A stretch of 64,000 nt of DNA, taken from Ctenosaura bakeri. Its lineage: Eukaryota; Chordata; Lepidosauria; Squamata; Iguanidae. Positions 44,832 to 55,924 of this stretch are shown piece by piece (the stretch's first letter is position 1; every line of letters begins with the position of its first letter). The stretch spans positions 124,001 to 188,000 of the forward strand of contig CAOLHI010001040.1 of NCBI GenBank assembly GCA_948474755.1, written 5' to 3'. The notes beneath the pieces are model-generated. The model made no database searches. It saw only the letters and a list, made by a program, of their open reading frames with translations, and was not told the origin of the DNA. Both the position numbers and the translations under genes were made by a program.

Positions 44832-46131
44832 TTTTTTTTTTTGGTAGTATATCATCTTTATTAATCAAATGTGTATACATTGCATAACAAATATGTATAT
44901 ATTACATAACAAAGGAAAGAAAATAAATAAGTTAACTTAGAAAAACCAACACAGAGATATATATATAAGAAAGGAATAAGAAGAGAGTTAAACTAACAAA
45001 TCTCAGAAATAAAACTAATAAAAAGCTAACCCCCTCCCAAATCTCAAAAACTCGGAACTATCCTCAATAGTAAATGTATTTGGAATTTACAATACTTATG
45101 TATACAGACAAATCTTCTTAATCTTCTCACCCCATATAAACCCCTTTCCATTGCCCAGACCACATTTGGGACACCATAGACCATTCAATTTCTACTTTAT
45201 CCTTATCAATCTTAGTATCAATCAAAGCAGTTAATACATCCATCTGATACATCTCGTATAACTTCAATATCCACTCGTCTAAAGCCGGTATTTCTTGCCT
45301 CTTCCAATATTGGGCATACACCATTCTTGCAGCCATCACCATATATAACAAAATTCTATCATAATATTTCTGATTATTTATATTACAGTCATCTAACATA
45401 TTCAAAAGATATAATTTTGGACTAAATTTAAGATCCACCTGTAATAAACCCTTAATTGCAGAATGTATTTGATTCCAATACTTCTTTGCCCATCGACATT
45501 CCCACCAAATATGATATAATGTTCCTAATTCTTTCCTACATTTCCAACATTTATTAGAATAGTTATTATCTATCTTAGCAATTTTTTGAGGAGTGATATA
45601 CCAACGATATAGCATTTTATAATAGTTTTCCTTCAAATTAACACTTCTGGTAAATTTTATATTAATATTCCACGCTTTTTTCCATTCTTCCAAATCAATG
45701 GAATATCCAAAATCATTTGCCCATTTAATCATATGGCCCTTAATTATTATCCGTTCAGTTTCCAATTTTAACAGTATTTGATAAATTTTGCTCATAGTAT
45801 GACCCTGACCAATTAAATTTCTTATATCTAATTCCTTATCAGCCATACCCTTGGCTTGAATTCCCTCACCATCCCGATCTTTTTTAAATGTTTCATAAAT
45901 AATTCTATGATGGAACCAATTACCACAAAAACCCAAATCCTGCAACTCACCTAATGACTTCAATTCATCTCTGCCTCGACATCTGAACAATGTATTTTCA
46001 TATGTCAAACAGTCACCATTACTGGTAAGTAAATCCTTAAACAAAGCTTCCTGCGAAGAGACCCATCTTGGTTTTTTTAAATAGAATGTTTTCTTATAAT
46101 TGTTCCAAATCCTCAGTAAACTCAGTAAACC
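44832..46131 (-). mobile_element. L1 LINE, 5'-truncated, 1.3 kb
   Basis: A poly-T run (44830-44842) marks the 3' end of a minus-strand L1. The 5' truncation is at about 46131, and a perfect 16-bp TSD flanks the whole. It contains a 285-nt 3' UTR and the last 333 codons of ORF2. Its uninterrupted frame suggests a younger insertion than the L1 at 3.0-4.6 kb. Confidence 0.95.
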
Positions 46132-46254
46132 GTTTATTGATTGCCTTGATAGGTATGGGGCAGTAGGGAGAAACATCTTTTCATCCACACTTCTGCTGCA
46201 TGACTTAGTTGGACAATTAATCAAATAAATAATTAAAGGAGGCCCCTGAAACAA
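45127..46254 (-). pseudogene. L1 ORF2 C-terminal domain, open but truncated (chimeric start)
   Basis: The longest open frame of the window, 375 codons. Residues 1-41 or so come from unique flank and the TSD; L1 sequence begins at about residue 42 (GLLSLLRIWNNYKKTFYLKKPRWVSSQEALF). The rest is the ORF2 region after the reverse transcriptase: a helical segment (IGQGHTMSKIYQILLKLETERI, WANDFGYSIDLEEWKKAWN), the zinc knuckle CWKC-x8-H-x4-C (codons at 45496-45549, ending HIWWEC), and a C-terminal block with LNMLDDCNINNQKYYDRILLYMVMAARMVYAQYWK. Endonuclease and catalytic palm are absent, so it cannot retrotranspose. Expression is not expected; the ATG is flank sequence by accident. Confidence 0.92.
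46132..46147. repeat. Right TSD of L1
   Basis: Second copy of GTTTATTGATTGCCTT; see 44816-44831. Confidence 0.9.
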
Positions 46255-46980
46255 ATGCTATTTTGGGGGATCTCAAAAGTTGTCATAAGCAACTTTTCTG
46301 AGTATTTTGATTTTTTAAAAAAATGTTTTGTCCCATTCCAACACAAAGAAAACATTTTAATGGATGCACATGGTTTGACCGAATATGAAAGCAGTAATTT
46401 TTTGCCAATACAGTAGCAAATTCAACCATGGCAGGAACACAGGGAGGGCTCCTGCCAAGTTGGCTTGAGCCAAATGTTTGCCATCCCAACTTCTGACATT
46501 TTGGGAATTTCATTCTAATGAACCTCTTAGTGTCAATCAATTTGTTCCCTTTAGTCTGTAGATTGCATTTTGGTTCTGCAGCTGGTTATGCTCTAAGTTC
46601 ATTTTTCTATTACTTGAATTCTAAATTATGGTTATTGTTCTGCTTTTAATTTACATTTTATTGTTTTCTATTACTATTGTAGTAGTAAACTTCAGGCAGA
46701 AAAAGTGGTTGTAAATTTTACCATACACACGTGAAAAGAATAATTGCTATTACTCAGAGTCCATTTGATAGAAAATTAAAAACAACAAGAGAGGATGAAA
46801 TGTGTGGTGTCTGTTCTAAGGCAGCTTGGTATGTTTTATGCTGATGTGACTTGGATTTTATGGGTTGGTTTTTTTAATGAAAAACAGAGCCAATTTGACC
46901 TTTAAATTTGTCAGATGAACAATGCATGCTATGTAAAGTTACATACTACTTACAAAGCTAGTTGTTAACTGTCAAATATT
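46148..46980. other. Unassigned non-coding stretch
   Basis: No gene or recognised repeat. Confidence 0.35.
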
Positions 46981-46982
46981 CC

Positions 46983-47407
46983 TAGGCCCTTTTCGCACAA
47001 CATTTGCCATGCAAAAGACCCCTCGAGTGTCGCACGAATGTGAGGAGCGGTCCACATGATGCACTCACAATTGCACAACGCTCCAGGGTCTGGCAGGTGC
47101 CACTCGCACACTTTTTCATTTTCAGTTTTAAGCCAAAAATGGTGTGTGATCGCACATCGCTCCAGGGCCCCCCCCCCCACTTGCCATGCATGCGGAGCTC
47201 TGGAGCTGCGGCACTCATGCTTCCTGCCCAAGCGCAGCCTGGGAAACTCCCAGACTGAACTGCGGAAGGAAGAGGTGGGGTTCTCACGTGAGCAGTCAGC
47301 AGCTGTGGAGCTGAAGCAATGGGGATGTGAGAGCCTCTCGCTGGAGGCTGCTCGTGCGATCCCCACACCCCAGCACCGAAAAAAGTTGAGTTGCGGAAAG
47401 GGCCCTA
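46983..47407 (-). mobile_element. Large fold-back MITE, subfamily C (copy C4)
   Basis: Starts TAGGCCCTTTTCGCACAAC, ends TTGCGGAAAGGGCCCTA. Contains GGAGCGGTCCACATGATGCA, AATGGTGTGTGATCGCAC, a C13 run at about 47168-47180, AGCGCAGCCTGGGAAACTCC and GAACTGCGGAAGGAAGAGG. The overlapping 128- and 133-codon frames are accidental. Confidence 0.85.
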
Positions 47408-47440
47408 GTCAAGAGAAGAATTACTCATTTAAAAAAAAAT

Positions 47441-47459
47441 AGAGAGAGAGAGAGAGAGA
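47441..47459. repeat. (GA)n microsatellite
   Basis: About nine AG units directly after an A run at 47431-47439. Confidence 0.9.
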
Positions 47460-48298
47460 TCCACAAATGTATCATAAATGAAGCCCAGCAGTATTAGTTT
47501 TATGAGTCATGCTGACTAGATTTGAACCCCAGTAAAAGTTTGGGCTGATTAAACTAAAGTAAGTCAAAGGTTCAGGCCAAAGGCAGTGAGGAATCAGTCC
47601 ACAAGGTCTGATCCAGCAACTGAAACACATGTCAACTGAACTTAGGTTGGGACAAAACAATGTCTGTATTAAGGATGAAAAGAATAAGTCTGTTTTTTTC
47701 TGTGTTGTTCAGATAGCCACAAGTGTATCAACCTGCTCATTTTTTTTATTATTATTATTTTGGAATTGCAAGAGTTTCCTGCCCCCCTTTGTTTGTTCCA
47801 CATGGCAGGATTTTTCTTTTCAGAGAGGAAATTTTTGCATGAACGTTTGCTAATACATTTTATTTAATTAATTTTATTTCCCCTGGAGCAGAACCCAAGT
47901 CATTATATCAAAGCACTTCCCTATTGACTAAGTATGTTGGATTGCACTTTTCAAATATCCACATGGGTGCACTTTTCAGCTACACACATGGTTTTGCGTG
48001 GATTGCTTTTCTTTGACATAGATTTCTGACATAAGATGGACTTCAACCTCAGTTTGACAGTATTAGGAAGTGTGACAAGATTACTGACAGAGAGAAATGT
48101 AGGACCATCAAAATTATTTCTCACCTCTGAATACTGTGCCAGATGTGAGATACAAGGACAGTTCTTAGGAGCTCCTTCCATAGAAGAGGCTGTATGTAGA
48201 GGATGCTATGCTTGTTAGTTTCATCACACACACAAAAATTCCTACAGCATAAGATGCCTGAAGTGGTTCACCTACTTTGATAGCAGGCTGGACATGCT
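47460..48298. other. Unassigned non-coding stretch
   Basis: No gene or recognised repeat. Confidence 0.35.
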
Positions 48299-48398
48299 GT
48301 TGTTAGAGACCAGGACAGAAAGTCTGTGGGTGTTACTAGTTGGATAGTCATTCGGGGCCATCTGAACATTTTGGACTGAGATTCTATATGGTCAAGAG

Positions 48399-49282
48399 TA
48401 GGGATGGACCAACCAAATCCTTGAATCCTTGGCAGGGATTCAAGATTTGGGAATCCAAATCCCTGTGCCAAAATAGGCAAACCAAATCTTTTGAATCCAC
48501 CACCCAAACAGTTTGTTAGAGACCAGGACGCCTGGGAGACCAGGATGCTTAAAAAGTTGTGAGACTAGACGCACAAGGGGAGATGGCAAGTAGGTGAATT
48601 TTTCCCTTGGAGTAATAATGGCCTTTGCTAACAATTTCAGAAATTACATCTGGGGTTGTATTTTAAGATATTTAAATTGAACATTTAATATTTAAGTTCA
48701 GCACTTGACTGGAAGCTACAGGCTTGAGATTTCAAGGACAGCTGAAACATTCCTTTGCATAGCTCCCTTGCAAAGCTCTTTCAGACACAATTCTGGGGTT
48801 TCTACTTTTACAAAGTGTCACAGCCTTCTCTGCCAAAGGATGCTGGTGCATCATCAAACTACAAACCCCAGGATGCCAGAAGGAGCTATGCAAAGAAAAG
48901 TCAGTTTTGACCTGGGTTATCTCTGTAGTCTAGCATGTGGCCCTGTTTACACAGGCAAGATAAGTGTGGGATTAATCCACATTTTCCTGCCTGTGCAGAA
49001 AGAGCTTTCATGTCATTTTCAATCTGGGGAGATCTTGAGGCAAAAATGGGACAATTGTCCTGGCCACATTTCTTCAGAGGGAGGTTTGCCTTTGCCTAGG
49101 CTTTTGCTAAGGCTGAGAGAGTGTGTCTTCCCCAAGATTATCCTTCTTTCCCTCGCTTTTTATACCCTTAAAAAAAAGTATTCAAAAGATTCGAGATTCA
49201 TGAGATTCGTGGATTGCTAGAACCTTCCATGGATTCAGATCCAGATTCGGATTCAGAAAATTCTGGATTCATCCCATCCCTA
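48399..49282. mobile_element. hAT-like non-autonomous DNA transposon with 8-bp TSD
   Basis: Left end TAGGGATGGACC and right end CATCCCATCCCTA are terminal inverted repeats (about 9 bp clean). The flanks GTCAAGAG (48391-48398) and GCCAAGAG (49283-49290) are an 8-bp TSD with one mismatch. Sub-terminal AATCCTTGAATCC and GGATTCAGATCC-type words occur at both ends. It carries two inner palindromes (48753-48895 and 48941-49010) and an antisense SINE-tail scrap at about 49055-49125. The 171-codon plus frame 48705-49220 crosses these and shows no transposase motif. Confidence 0.65.
48753..48895. repeat. Palindrome nested in the hAT-like element
   Basis: CTTTGCATAGCTCC (48753-48766) is the perfect inverse of GGAGCTATGCAAAG (48882-48895). 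Inside, ATTCTGGGGTTTCTAC faces CTACAAACCCCAGGAT. Size and form fit a fold-back MITE that inserted into the larger element. Confidence 0.7.
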
Positions 49283-49290
49283 GCCAAGAG

Positions 49291-50120
49291 AAGTATAACA
49301 GCTCTCCCCTCACAATCCCCAAGACTCATCATTGTACTACAAAAACAATGTAATAATGTAGTAGTTGTCCCTATGGCTGGTATATTGCTGGTAGTTGGGA
49401 GAAAGGAAGCATCTGGTTACTGGGACATATCTGGATGCAGATCAAAGACATCTTCCACTGATATTCATTGAGACACTCTGAAGGTCTCAGTAGATGGTGT
49501 CATCAGTCTGCATGTGGATATGCAGATGCTTTTCCAATACCCACCCCATATATTCTTCACTAGCAATGGGATAGCTCTGGGCTGTAGGGGGCTATCACAG
49601 CACAATGTTGAGTCCTAGGGAGGATTTGGATGTTACAGAAAGTGAAAGAATCAACTTCTGCAACAATAAAAGAAAAATACATCTGCAAGTATAAGGTGGA
49701 TTTATGCTTATGTATGTCACCAAGGGAGTGCCAGCTACTCTCTGTATTCACGGAGAAGGCTCCACCAAACAACTCCGCAAGAACAAATGAATGTGAACCA
49801 AGTAAAATTACAGTGAAGCAGAGGGCAAGACAAGAGACAGTTGGTTAGGTCTGTCAGCTTTACTTCCATAGATCAGACTCCTTTTCTCACTTTGAAGTCC
49901 ACTCTGTGGCCCTTCTTTTTAAACTAATTTTTAAAATACTCCACGTGTTTGTATGAACACATTTTTTGGTTTATGTATTAATGGGCCTTATCACATGTTT
50001 TAATTGGCACATTGAGTAAAGTATGTAAACATTTCTTTATACATTTCTCAATGTGTTCTTGATATCAATGTTATTTTTTCATAGACACAGAAATATAAGG
50101 AAATAGATAGGTAGGTAGAT

Positions 50121-50155
<35 letters not shown>

Positions 50156-50685
50156 TGATTGATTTCTCACTGCAAATGATGGGCCATCCACATTTTGATG
50201 AGACATATAGAATAATGTAAATCTTTCCTGAAAACAAAAACACACTACTAGGCAGAGTAAATTCCTCACACATCTCTGGAATAAGAATGCCTTAATACCA
50301 TAATAATGCAATGAGTTTGGAAAATTCAGCTACCTTTGCTTGTACAGACAAAGAGAGTGAATTACAATACTCACTGCAAGTCAATTGCCCATACTGAGAA
50401 TATGCATACATATCCAACTGCTGTTTGAAAGCCTATGGATCCTGATGCTACTGAATTTTCACAGGGAGGGCAATTGACATATTTTTTCTGCTTTGCTCAG
50501 GAGGGGGTGTGGGGTGGTATCTGTGTGACATCTAGGAGAAACTTGGTCCATTTGTTCCTAGTTTTAAGCCTGCTGATTTTTCTTTGTGAATCAATAGTTC
50601 CCTTTCATTCAGCACAGCAAACAGTCTCTTTGCCAGTCCAGCACATGCTAAATGTCTTTGATAATCACTTCAGGAGACCCTAGTT
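49291..50685. other. Unassigned stretch with a GATA microsatellite
   Basis: Apart from the GATA tract at 50104-50157 nothing is recognised. Minus frames with repeated SIYL units are translations of that tract. Confidence 0.4.
50104..50157. repeat. (GATA)n microsatellite
   Basis: TAGATAGGTAGGTAGATGATAGATAGATA... with about ten uninterrupted GATA units, then GATT units. Confidence 0.95.
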
Positions 50686-50689
50686 AATA

Positions 50690-50900
50690 AATTACTACAT
50701 CCAAAAATGGCTCTCAGTGAAATGTATGAGCTTCCATTCATTTCTTTCCTCTATTTGTCTTTATATATCTCACAGCATTTGCCAGTAATTATATCCCTCT
50801 TTATAATCTGCACAGCCCAGTTAAGGTACATAATTGATAGCTCCTAAAGATTAAAAAAACCATTAATCCCAGGATGACTCCAAAGTGCTTTGCCATGCTG
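50690..50900. promoter_or_regulatory. Candidate conserved regulatory element (inference)
   Basis: Repeat-free block with AGTTAATAAATTACTAC, CCAGTAATTATATCCC, GTACATAATTGATAG, CCATTAATCCC (OTX/PITX-like TAATCC core). The reason for listing is sequence words only. Confidence 0.2.
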
Positions 50901-52640
50901 GGGTATTTCATCATATATATGTGGTTGTTGTGTTTCCTCCTCATAGTCTAGCTGCTGAAATTATTATGAAATCTCACAGTTCACAGCAGAGTTAACTACA
51001 GGATGAAACACAGAATTCAAAGAGAGTCCATCTACCCCAGCTTGTTACCCTGTTGTCACTAGAGGACACACAATAAGTAAATGTGAGTGTTCCCAAAACC
51101 CAACCTCCTGCAATCTCAGTGAATCTTTCAACTTTCCTTACAAAACTGTTATGATGAGTTCTTGCTGTGTCGGAAAATTAGCTGGGGAGGAAGAAGAAGG
51201 TGGGGGAGAGGTTGCACAGCACTTGAAATTCAACCCTTGTGCTCACAGAGCCAAGCAGGTCAAGAACTGGCTTTCAAAGAAATGTTATTTTCCTATTGTT
51301 GTGGCACAGCAGTGGAATTTTATGGTTGCAACAGATAATGCCTCCCAGCAAAATGTCATAGCTAATGATGGACTAGCAACTAAGTGGTAGAAAAGATGCA
51401 TGTGGAGGGGGGAAGGTTGAAAGTTAAAAACTGACAACAATAGAGATAGCCAAATAAAAGACTGCATGTGGACTCTATTCCAGTGACAGATAATTCATGG
51501 AGATTGTGTCTGTAGGCAGGGCATGGAAGCAGAAATTCTAAGTGTTGGACAACTATTCATTGTTGTCAGGGGAGAAAATAGAAAAGACAGAGAGTGATAA
51601 AAATAAAAAAACTAAATCCATATTTGGCTATACTAGTTCTGTTAGGACCTTCACAAAAATGCAAAAGTTGTTGAGTTTTCTCATGTGGTACAAAAATTTG
51701 AAGATGGTGCATTAGTAATTAAATATCAGTAAAAATGTAGAGAGAAAAAAATAAAGATATATAACAGGATCAGGAAGGAGGAATGCTAGCTTTGTTTACA
51801 GAAATTACAATTCTCTCCCAAACTCAGTATGGACTGAAAATAGTAGTGGTACTGCAACGTGGCATGGAGTGCCCTGAAACTGAAGTCTGTATGAGAAGTT
51901 TCAGCACAGGTCACGGAATTACCAGGTTGAGCTTGGATTTTTCAGGCCTACACAGTACATTTCTGATCTGCTATGGCATCTGTACAGAAGATTTTTTCTG
52001 TCCTAGCAGGAATTTCAGTTTTGAGGAGTGTAGGAAGGAGACCCATGGTGGTTTCCTACCTTCACATTTTGGTGGAATCTCTGCTGCTTCCTCCTTTGTC
52101 TCTTCCTTTCCTACTGTACTTTCTGGGTACATGTTGTACATAAGAACCCCCATTTCAATCAAGTAATCTCCCATCCTTTCTAGCTGAAGAAAAGGGACTG
52201 AAATTAGGGAGCAGAAAACACAGGGATGGCAAGGTAGATAACAGAAGACAGCCCTGTTGCACACACTTGGGCTCACTGGCACCATTAGGGCCAGTCTACG
52301 GGGCACAAGTCTAGGTCCCTACAGCCTAGAAAGTCCAAAACTAGAAGAAATCTGTACATAAAGGTTAAATTCAATACCAAAAAGATCATTTCAATTTAAA
52401 ATGAAACAAAAATTCATAAACAATTAATCAAGGAGGATAAAATGCATATTTATCACAAAATAGGTATGTATGTTTCCCCATTTCTGCAACCATATGGTTT
52501 TACTATTCAAGGAGACCTTAAGAGTAGAGGATCGCAACCTCTCCTGAAACTTCCCTGAAGCTTTCCCTCAAAGCCCCTGGACCTCTCAAATTTTTGTTTC
52601 AAATTGTCCTGAGCACAAGTCAGCAAGTACTCACAGCAGC
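50901..52640. other. Unassigned non-coding stretch
   Basis: No gene. The 127- and 111-codon frames at 51783-52306, on opposite strands and overlapping, have no domain support. Confidence 0.35.
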
Positions 52641-52649
52641 AGCTTGGGT

Positions 52650-52853
52650 TGAAAAATGATAGAGTAGTCAGCCTACTTCAGGTCAGTCACAGGGCACCTG
52701 AACAAGATTCAGGGAGAAGCACAAAGCTTGTCTTTAACAAGTCCAAAAGTTATATCAGAAGTCCAAGTACACGAGCCAGCAAAGAGTAAGCAGAATAGTC
52801 CAAGAGAGTTATTCCATGGTCAAGAAAAAATAAGAACATAATAGAGTATTTCT
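52650..52853 (-). mobile_element. Old LTR, right half (3' side on minus strand)
   Basis: Minus-strand text such as CTTGGACTATTCTGCTTACTC, TTGCTGGCTCGTGTACTTGG and TTGTTCAGGTGCCC resembles the R-U5 end of squamate Gypsy-type LTRs. It is separated from its other half (53936-54260) by the GC-rich element. Degraded. Confidence 0.45.
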
Positions 52854-53935
52854 GTCAGGGCCGGGCGGAGGACAGGCGGAGGCAGGGGAGCCAGGTGGGG
52901 AAGCTGAGCTTTAATGCAGCCAGTAGTACAGCAAACTGTCCTTAATGCAGGCAGAGCTTACACAGTCCTTAACATAAACAAAGGGTTGCACCACCCAGGA
53001 AACAAACAGTGGTAAGGAAACAAAAGGTTGGTTATTTCACCAAGGCAAGCGGCCAGGCTGGACTCAGGTACAGGCAGGACAAGGCATGGACAGCAGGACC
53101 ACGGTAGACCGATGGTTGTTGCTCCGTGCCTTCTCCCACCCGGCGCCCGACTCAAATAGCCCTCCGGGCCAGGTGCCGGCCAATCCGACGCGGCCGCGCC
53201 TCTGAGGACTTGCAGCTGTGCTGCGCCTCACAGCTGGGAGCTTTCTGCCCGTCGCCTCCTCTCCAGCAGCTGCCCGGACCGGCGGACAGCCTCCTTGGCC
53301 TGACGTCACTGCTGGAAAGGAGGAGGCGAGGCGGAGACATCAGTCTCCTCCGGATCGGGACCGCGGGCGGAGGCCTCGGTCTCCCGCAGATCGGGGCCGC
53401 GGGCGGGAGAGACGGAGGCTTCAGCTCCCTGTGAATCAGGGCCGTGGGTGGGTGGAGCCCCGGGAGCAAGCCCGGGACCCGCCCTCCCCGGCGAGCTGCC
53501 CTCCGCCTCTGCCTCCGCGCTCAATGACGAGGGATCCGAGTCCACAGCCTCCTGGTGAGTAACTCCAGGCCCGGCAGCCTCCCCCACGGCCTCCGGGCCC
53601 GAACCGTCGGCCGCGGCGGCCTCCAGACAAGGCCCAGCGGCCTCCGCGGCCTCCGCGTAGGCCCCATCGGCCGCAGCGGTTTCCCCGCGGCCTCCGGGCA
53701 AGGCCCGTCGGCCGCAGTGGTTTCCGTGTAGGCCCCGTCAGCCGCAGCGGCTTCTGCGGCGCCCGAACGGGCTCCGTCAGTGGCGACCTCCCCCCAGCCT
53801 TCGGGCAAGGTCCCTCGGCTGCGGCGGGCCCTGAGGGATCCTCCAGAGCCTCCGCCGCGTCCGCCACCGCTTCCGCGGCGGCCTCAGGGGCAGCAGCAGG
53901 CCCAGCCGGGCCCGGGCCCCTGACATCTTCTAGAA
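52854..53935 (-). mobile_element. GC-rich solo LTR (about 1.08 kb) inside an older LTR
   Basis: Bounded by TGTCAGGGCCGGGC (52854) and GCCCGGGCCCCTGACA (53935), the TG...CA ends with short inverted repeats. In minus orientation it has a long GC-rich U3, a TATA-like GGGCTATTTGAGTCGG at about 53153, and a polyadenylation signal GCATTAAAGC at about 52913, near the 3' end. The flanks GAAGA/GAAAT give no exact TSD. The GC-rich, CpG-rich body contrasts sharply with the AT-rich surroundings and could be mistaken for a CpG-island promoter. Overlapping Gly/Arg/Ala/Pro-rich frames up to 182 codons arise from it and are not supported as genes. Confidence 0.68.
53560..53900. repeat. Degenerate GC-rich tandem repeat (VNTR) in LTR U3
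   Basis: Units built from CGGCCGCAGCGG, CGGCCTCCGGGCAAGGCCC and GTAGGCCCCGT words recur with a period of roughly 40-50 bases, varied by point changes and shorter repeats. Confidence 0.7.
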
Positions 53936-54260
53936 AACCAGAAAGACAATTGTCAACACTAAGGCTGGAAAGGACCTGCCACAATATTTATGACCAGCTC
54001 CTTCAAGGCCACGGGTGTCTCATAAGGGTTAAGGAGGTCAGTGTTTGTTACTTAGGTGATGCTGGGGCTGGTATTCTTCTCTCCATCTTGCAACAAAGGA
54101 CAAAGGCATGTAGTCTTCAGAGATTGTAGCCTCAGCCACATCCTGTGGGAGAACAGGATCCTCTACTGCCCCAGCCCCCATTTCTTCAGAGGGAGCTGTG
54201 GCTTCTTGGCAATCTATGTCCTCTTCCTCATCATCTGAATCGTCCAAGGGGTGAATTATG
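53936..54260 (-). mobile_element. Old LTR, left half (5' side on minus strand)
   Basis: On the minus strand it begins with an acidic pseudo-coding stretch (frame 54038-54247, MDDSDDEEEDIDCQEATAPSEEMG...), followed by GGTCATAAATATTGTGGC (TATA-like) and CTGGTTTTCTAG, where the GC-rich element begins. The order and the partner at 52650-52853 suggest one LTR split by insertion. A similar acidic stretch precedes the LTR at 62.3 kb. Not a host gene as far as can be seen. Confidence 0.45.
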
Positions 54261-54264
54261 ACAA

Positions 54265-55480
54265 AAATGCTGGGTGATTTTTTGCCCCAAACCTGTCCCT
54301 AAATACTCCAAAGTGACCACAAATGCCACAGGTACTTTCTCCAAGCCTTAGAGTCCCCAACCAAAAACCAAAGAAGGATCCCACAATGTCAGCCAGAGGT
54401 GAAATTATACCATTTCTGGAACACTGAAATGCAGTGGTTCAGCCTGCTGGAGCAGTGTGGGGTGGAAATGCTCCCACCTCCTCTGCAGTTGCCAACCCCT
54501 GTCTGACAGCAAGCAAAGAAACACTAGGAAAGAAAAATGCAGATATGGAAGCTTAGATCAAGCAAAAACTAAATTACAGCAGACCATTCACACACAGAAG
54601 CCCATCTCTGCTGACACCATAAACAATACTAAGCCACAGTTGTATACCACCTTGGAGACCTAAATGGTAGGAAAGTGAAACACAATTTTGATAAATAAAG
54701 CTGTCCTTTAATCTTTTCATAAAGTATTTACACAAATTCAGGGACAGATAAGAGAAAACTCTGAAGTAATGTAACAGTAAAATACCGTGATGAAGCCTCT
54801 GAAGCAGTAATATTTTTCATAGGGTGTTATAGATTCTGCCCATGCCCTACTTCTTTGCACCATGAGATAAGTCTCCTGATTGTTCCTAAAGCATTGTAAC
54901 AATCAAGCCTGCACTTTTCTACAATAATCTTGCTTGTTGCTGCATTTATAACAAACCTGAAAGCCCCAAGTAGAAAATCAAGGATATTTTTTTCAGCAGC
55001 TGTGTAAAAATAGAAACAGAAAGCGATTACTCAATAGGTTTAACTACCCACCAACCATGGATAGTTCTGTGCTTTTGTCTGCCTTAACAAAAGCAGCAAT
55101 TCTGTTCACATCCTTATGCTTTACCGGTTATGTAGTTAAAGTGATGTAGGTTAAGCAATGGTACAAAATGTCCACAATTTTTTTTAACATCACAGTCTCA
55201 TACAATTAAAAGTCAAGAATCATGTTATTGGAAAGTGGGATAATTAAGGATATAAATTAAACTGGAGTTTTTCTCTTCTTCTACAATGGTGTACAAGGTT
55301 TCGTAAAGCTGTCTTCTCTGTAATAACTTCTGGGATTCTCCAAAGAATTCAATTTTTCTTTATAGTACATGGTCAGCCCTACTGTAAATATGATTTAAGG
55401 GGATAAAATAGGAGCTGTACAAGTGGTCCCTAGTGTTATATACTATATTTATACTCGGAAATATGGATTAGAGCTCTCCC
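54265..55480. other. Unassigned non-coding stretch
   Basis: No gene or recognised repeat. Confidence 0.35.
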
Positions 55481-55486
55481 TATCTT

Positions 55487-55919
55487 TGGCCCTTTTCGCA
55501 CATTACCCATTTGCGCGGCTGGGGGGGCATCTCGCATGAAAAACCTCATCCGGAACGCTGCCGCTTCCCCGCTTCTTCGTCCCGCAGGTTGCTTCCTGGT
55601 AGCGCAACCATCGTGCTAGCGCCCCGCTCCTTCCTTCCACAGCACAATCTGGGAGTTGTAGGCTGCGCTGGGGGGAGGAAGCGCGACTGGGCCGGCTTGT
55701 TCGGTGCACCGCACGCAGGTAAGTGCGCGAGGGCCCCGAGAGCATTGTGCGACCATGCAGTATTTTTGGCTTAGAGCTGAAAATAAGAAAATGTGCATGT
55801 GTCCCACTTTAGGCTCCTGAGCGTCGTGTGAATGGGAGTGCGTCGTATGGACCCAGGCTCCCATTTACACGACACTCAAGGGGCCCTCACGCAAAAAATA
55901 ACTGCTTGCAAAAAGGACC
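55487..55919 (+). mobile_element. Large fold-back MITE, subfamily C, divergent (copy C5)
   Basis: Starts TTGGCCCTTTTCGCACATT, ends GCAAAAAGGACC. Keeps the C order (arm, core CAGCACAATCTGGGAG...GGCTGCGCTGGGG, GCACGCAGGTAAGTGCG, arm with GAGCGTCGTGTGAATGGGAG facing CTCCCATTTACACGACACTC) but differs much in sequence, so it is a separate subgroup. The flanks CCTATCTT and TTTATCTT match at 6 of 8 bases. Confidence 0.75.
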
Positions 55920-55924
55920 TTTAT

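Noticed and set aside
48705..49220. 171-codon open frame on the plus strand
   Set aside because: It crosses two palindromes and a SINE-tail scrap inside a hAT-like element, and shows no transposase or other domain.
50048..50311. SIYLSIYL repeat protein on the minus strand
   Set aside because: Translation of the GATA microsatellite.
51783..52306. 127- and 111-codon frames on opposite strands
   Set aside because: Overlapping, no domain, no splice or promoter context.
53436..53984. 182-codon Gly/Arg/Ala-rich minus frame and several overlapping frames
   Set aside because: All come from the stop-poor GC-rich LTR and its VNTR; overlapping frames on both strands are equally open, which argues against coding.
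54038..54247. Acidic 69-codon minus frame (DDSDDEEED)
   Set aside because: Looks like a protein N-terminus, but lies in an LTR-like context, with a similar acidic stretch at the start of the 62.3-kb LTR. No splice donor or downstream exon can be supported.
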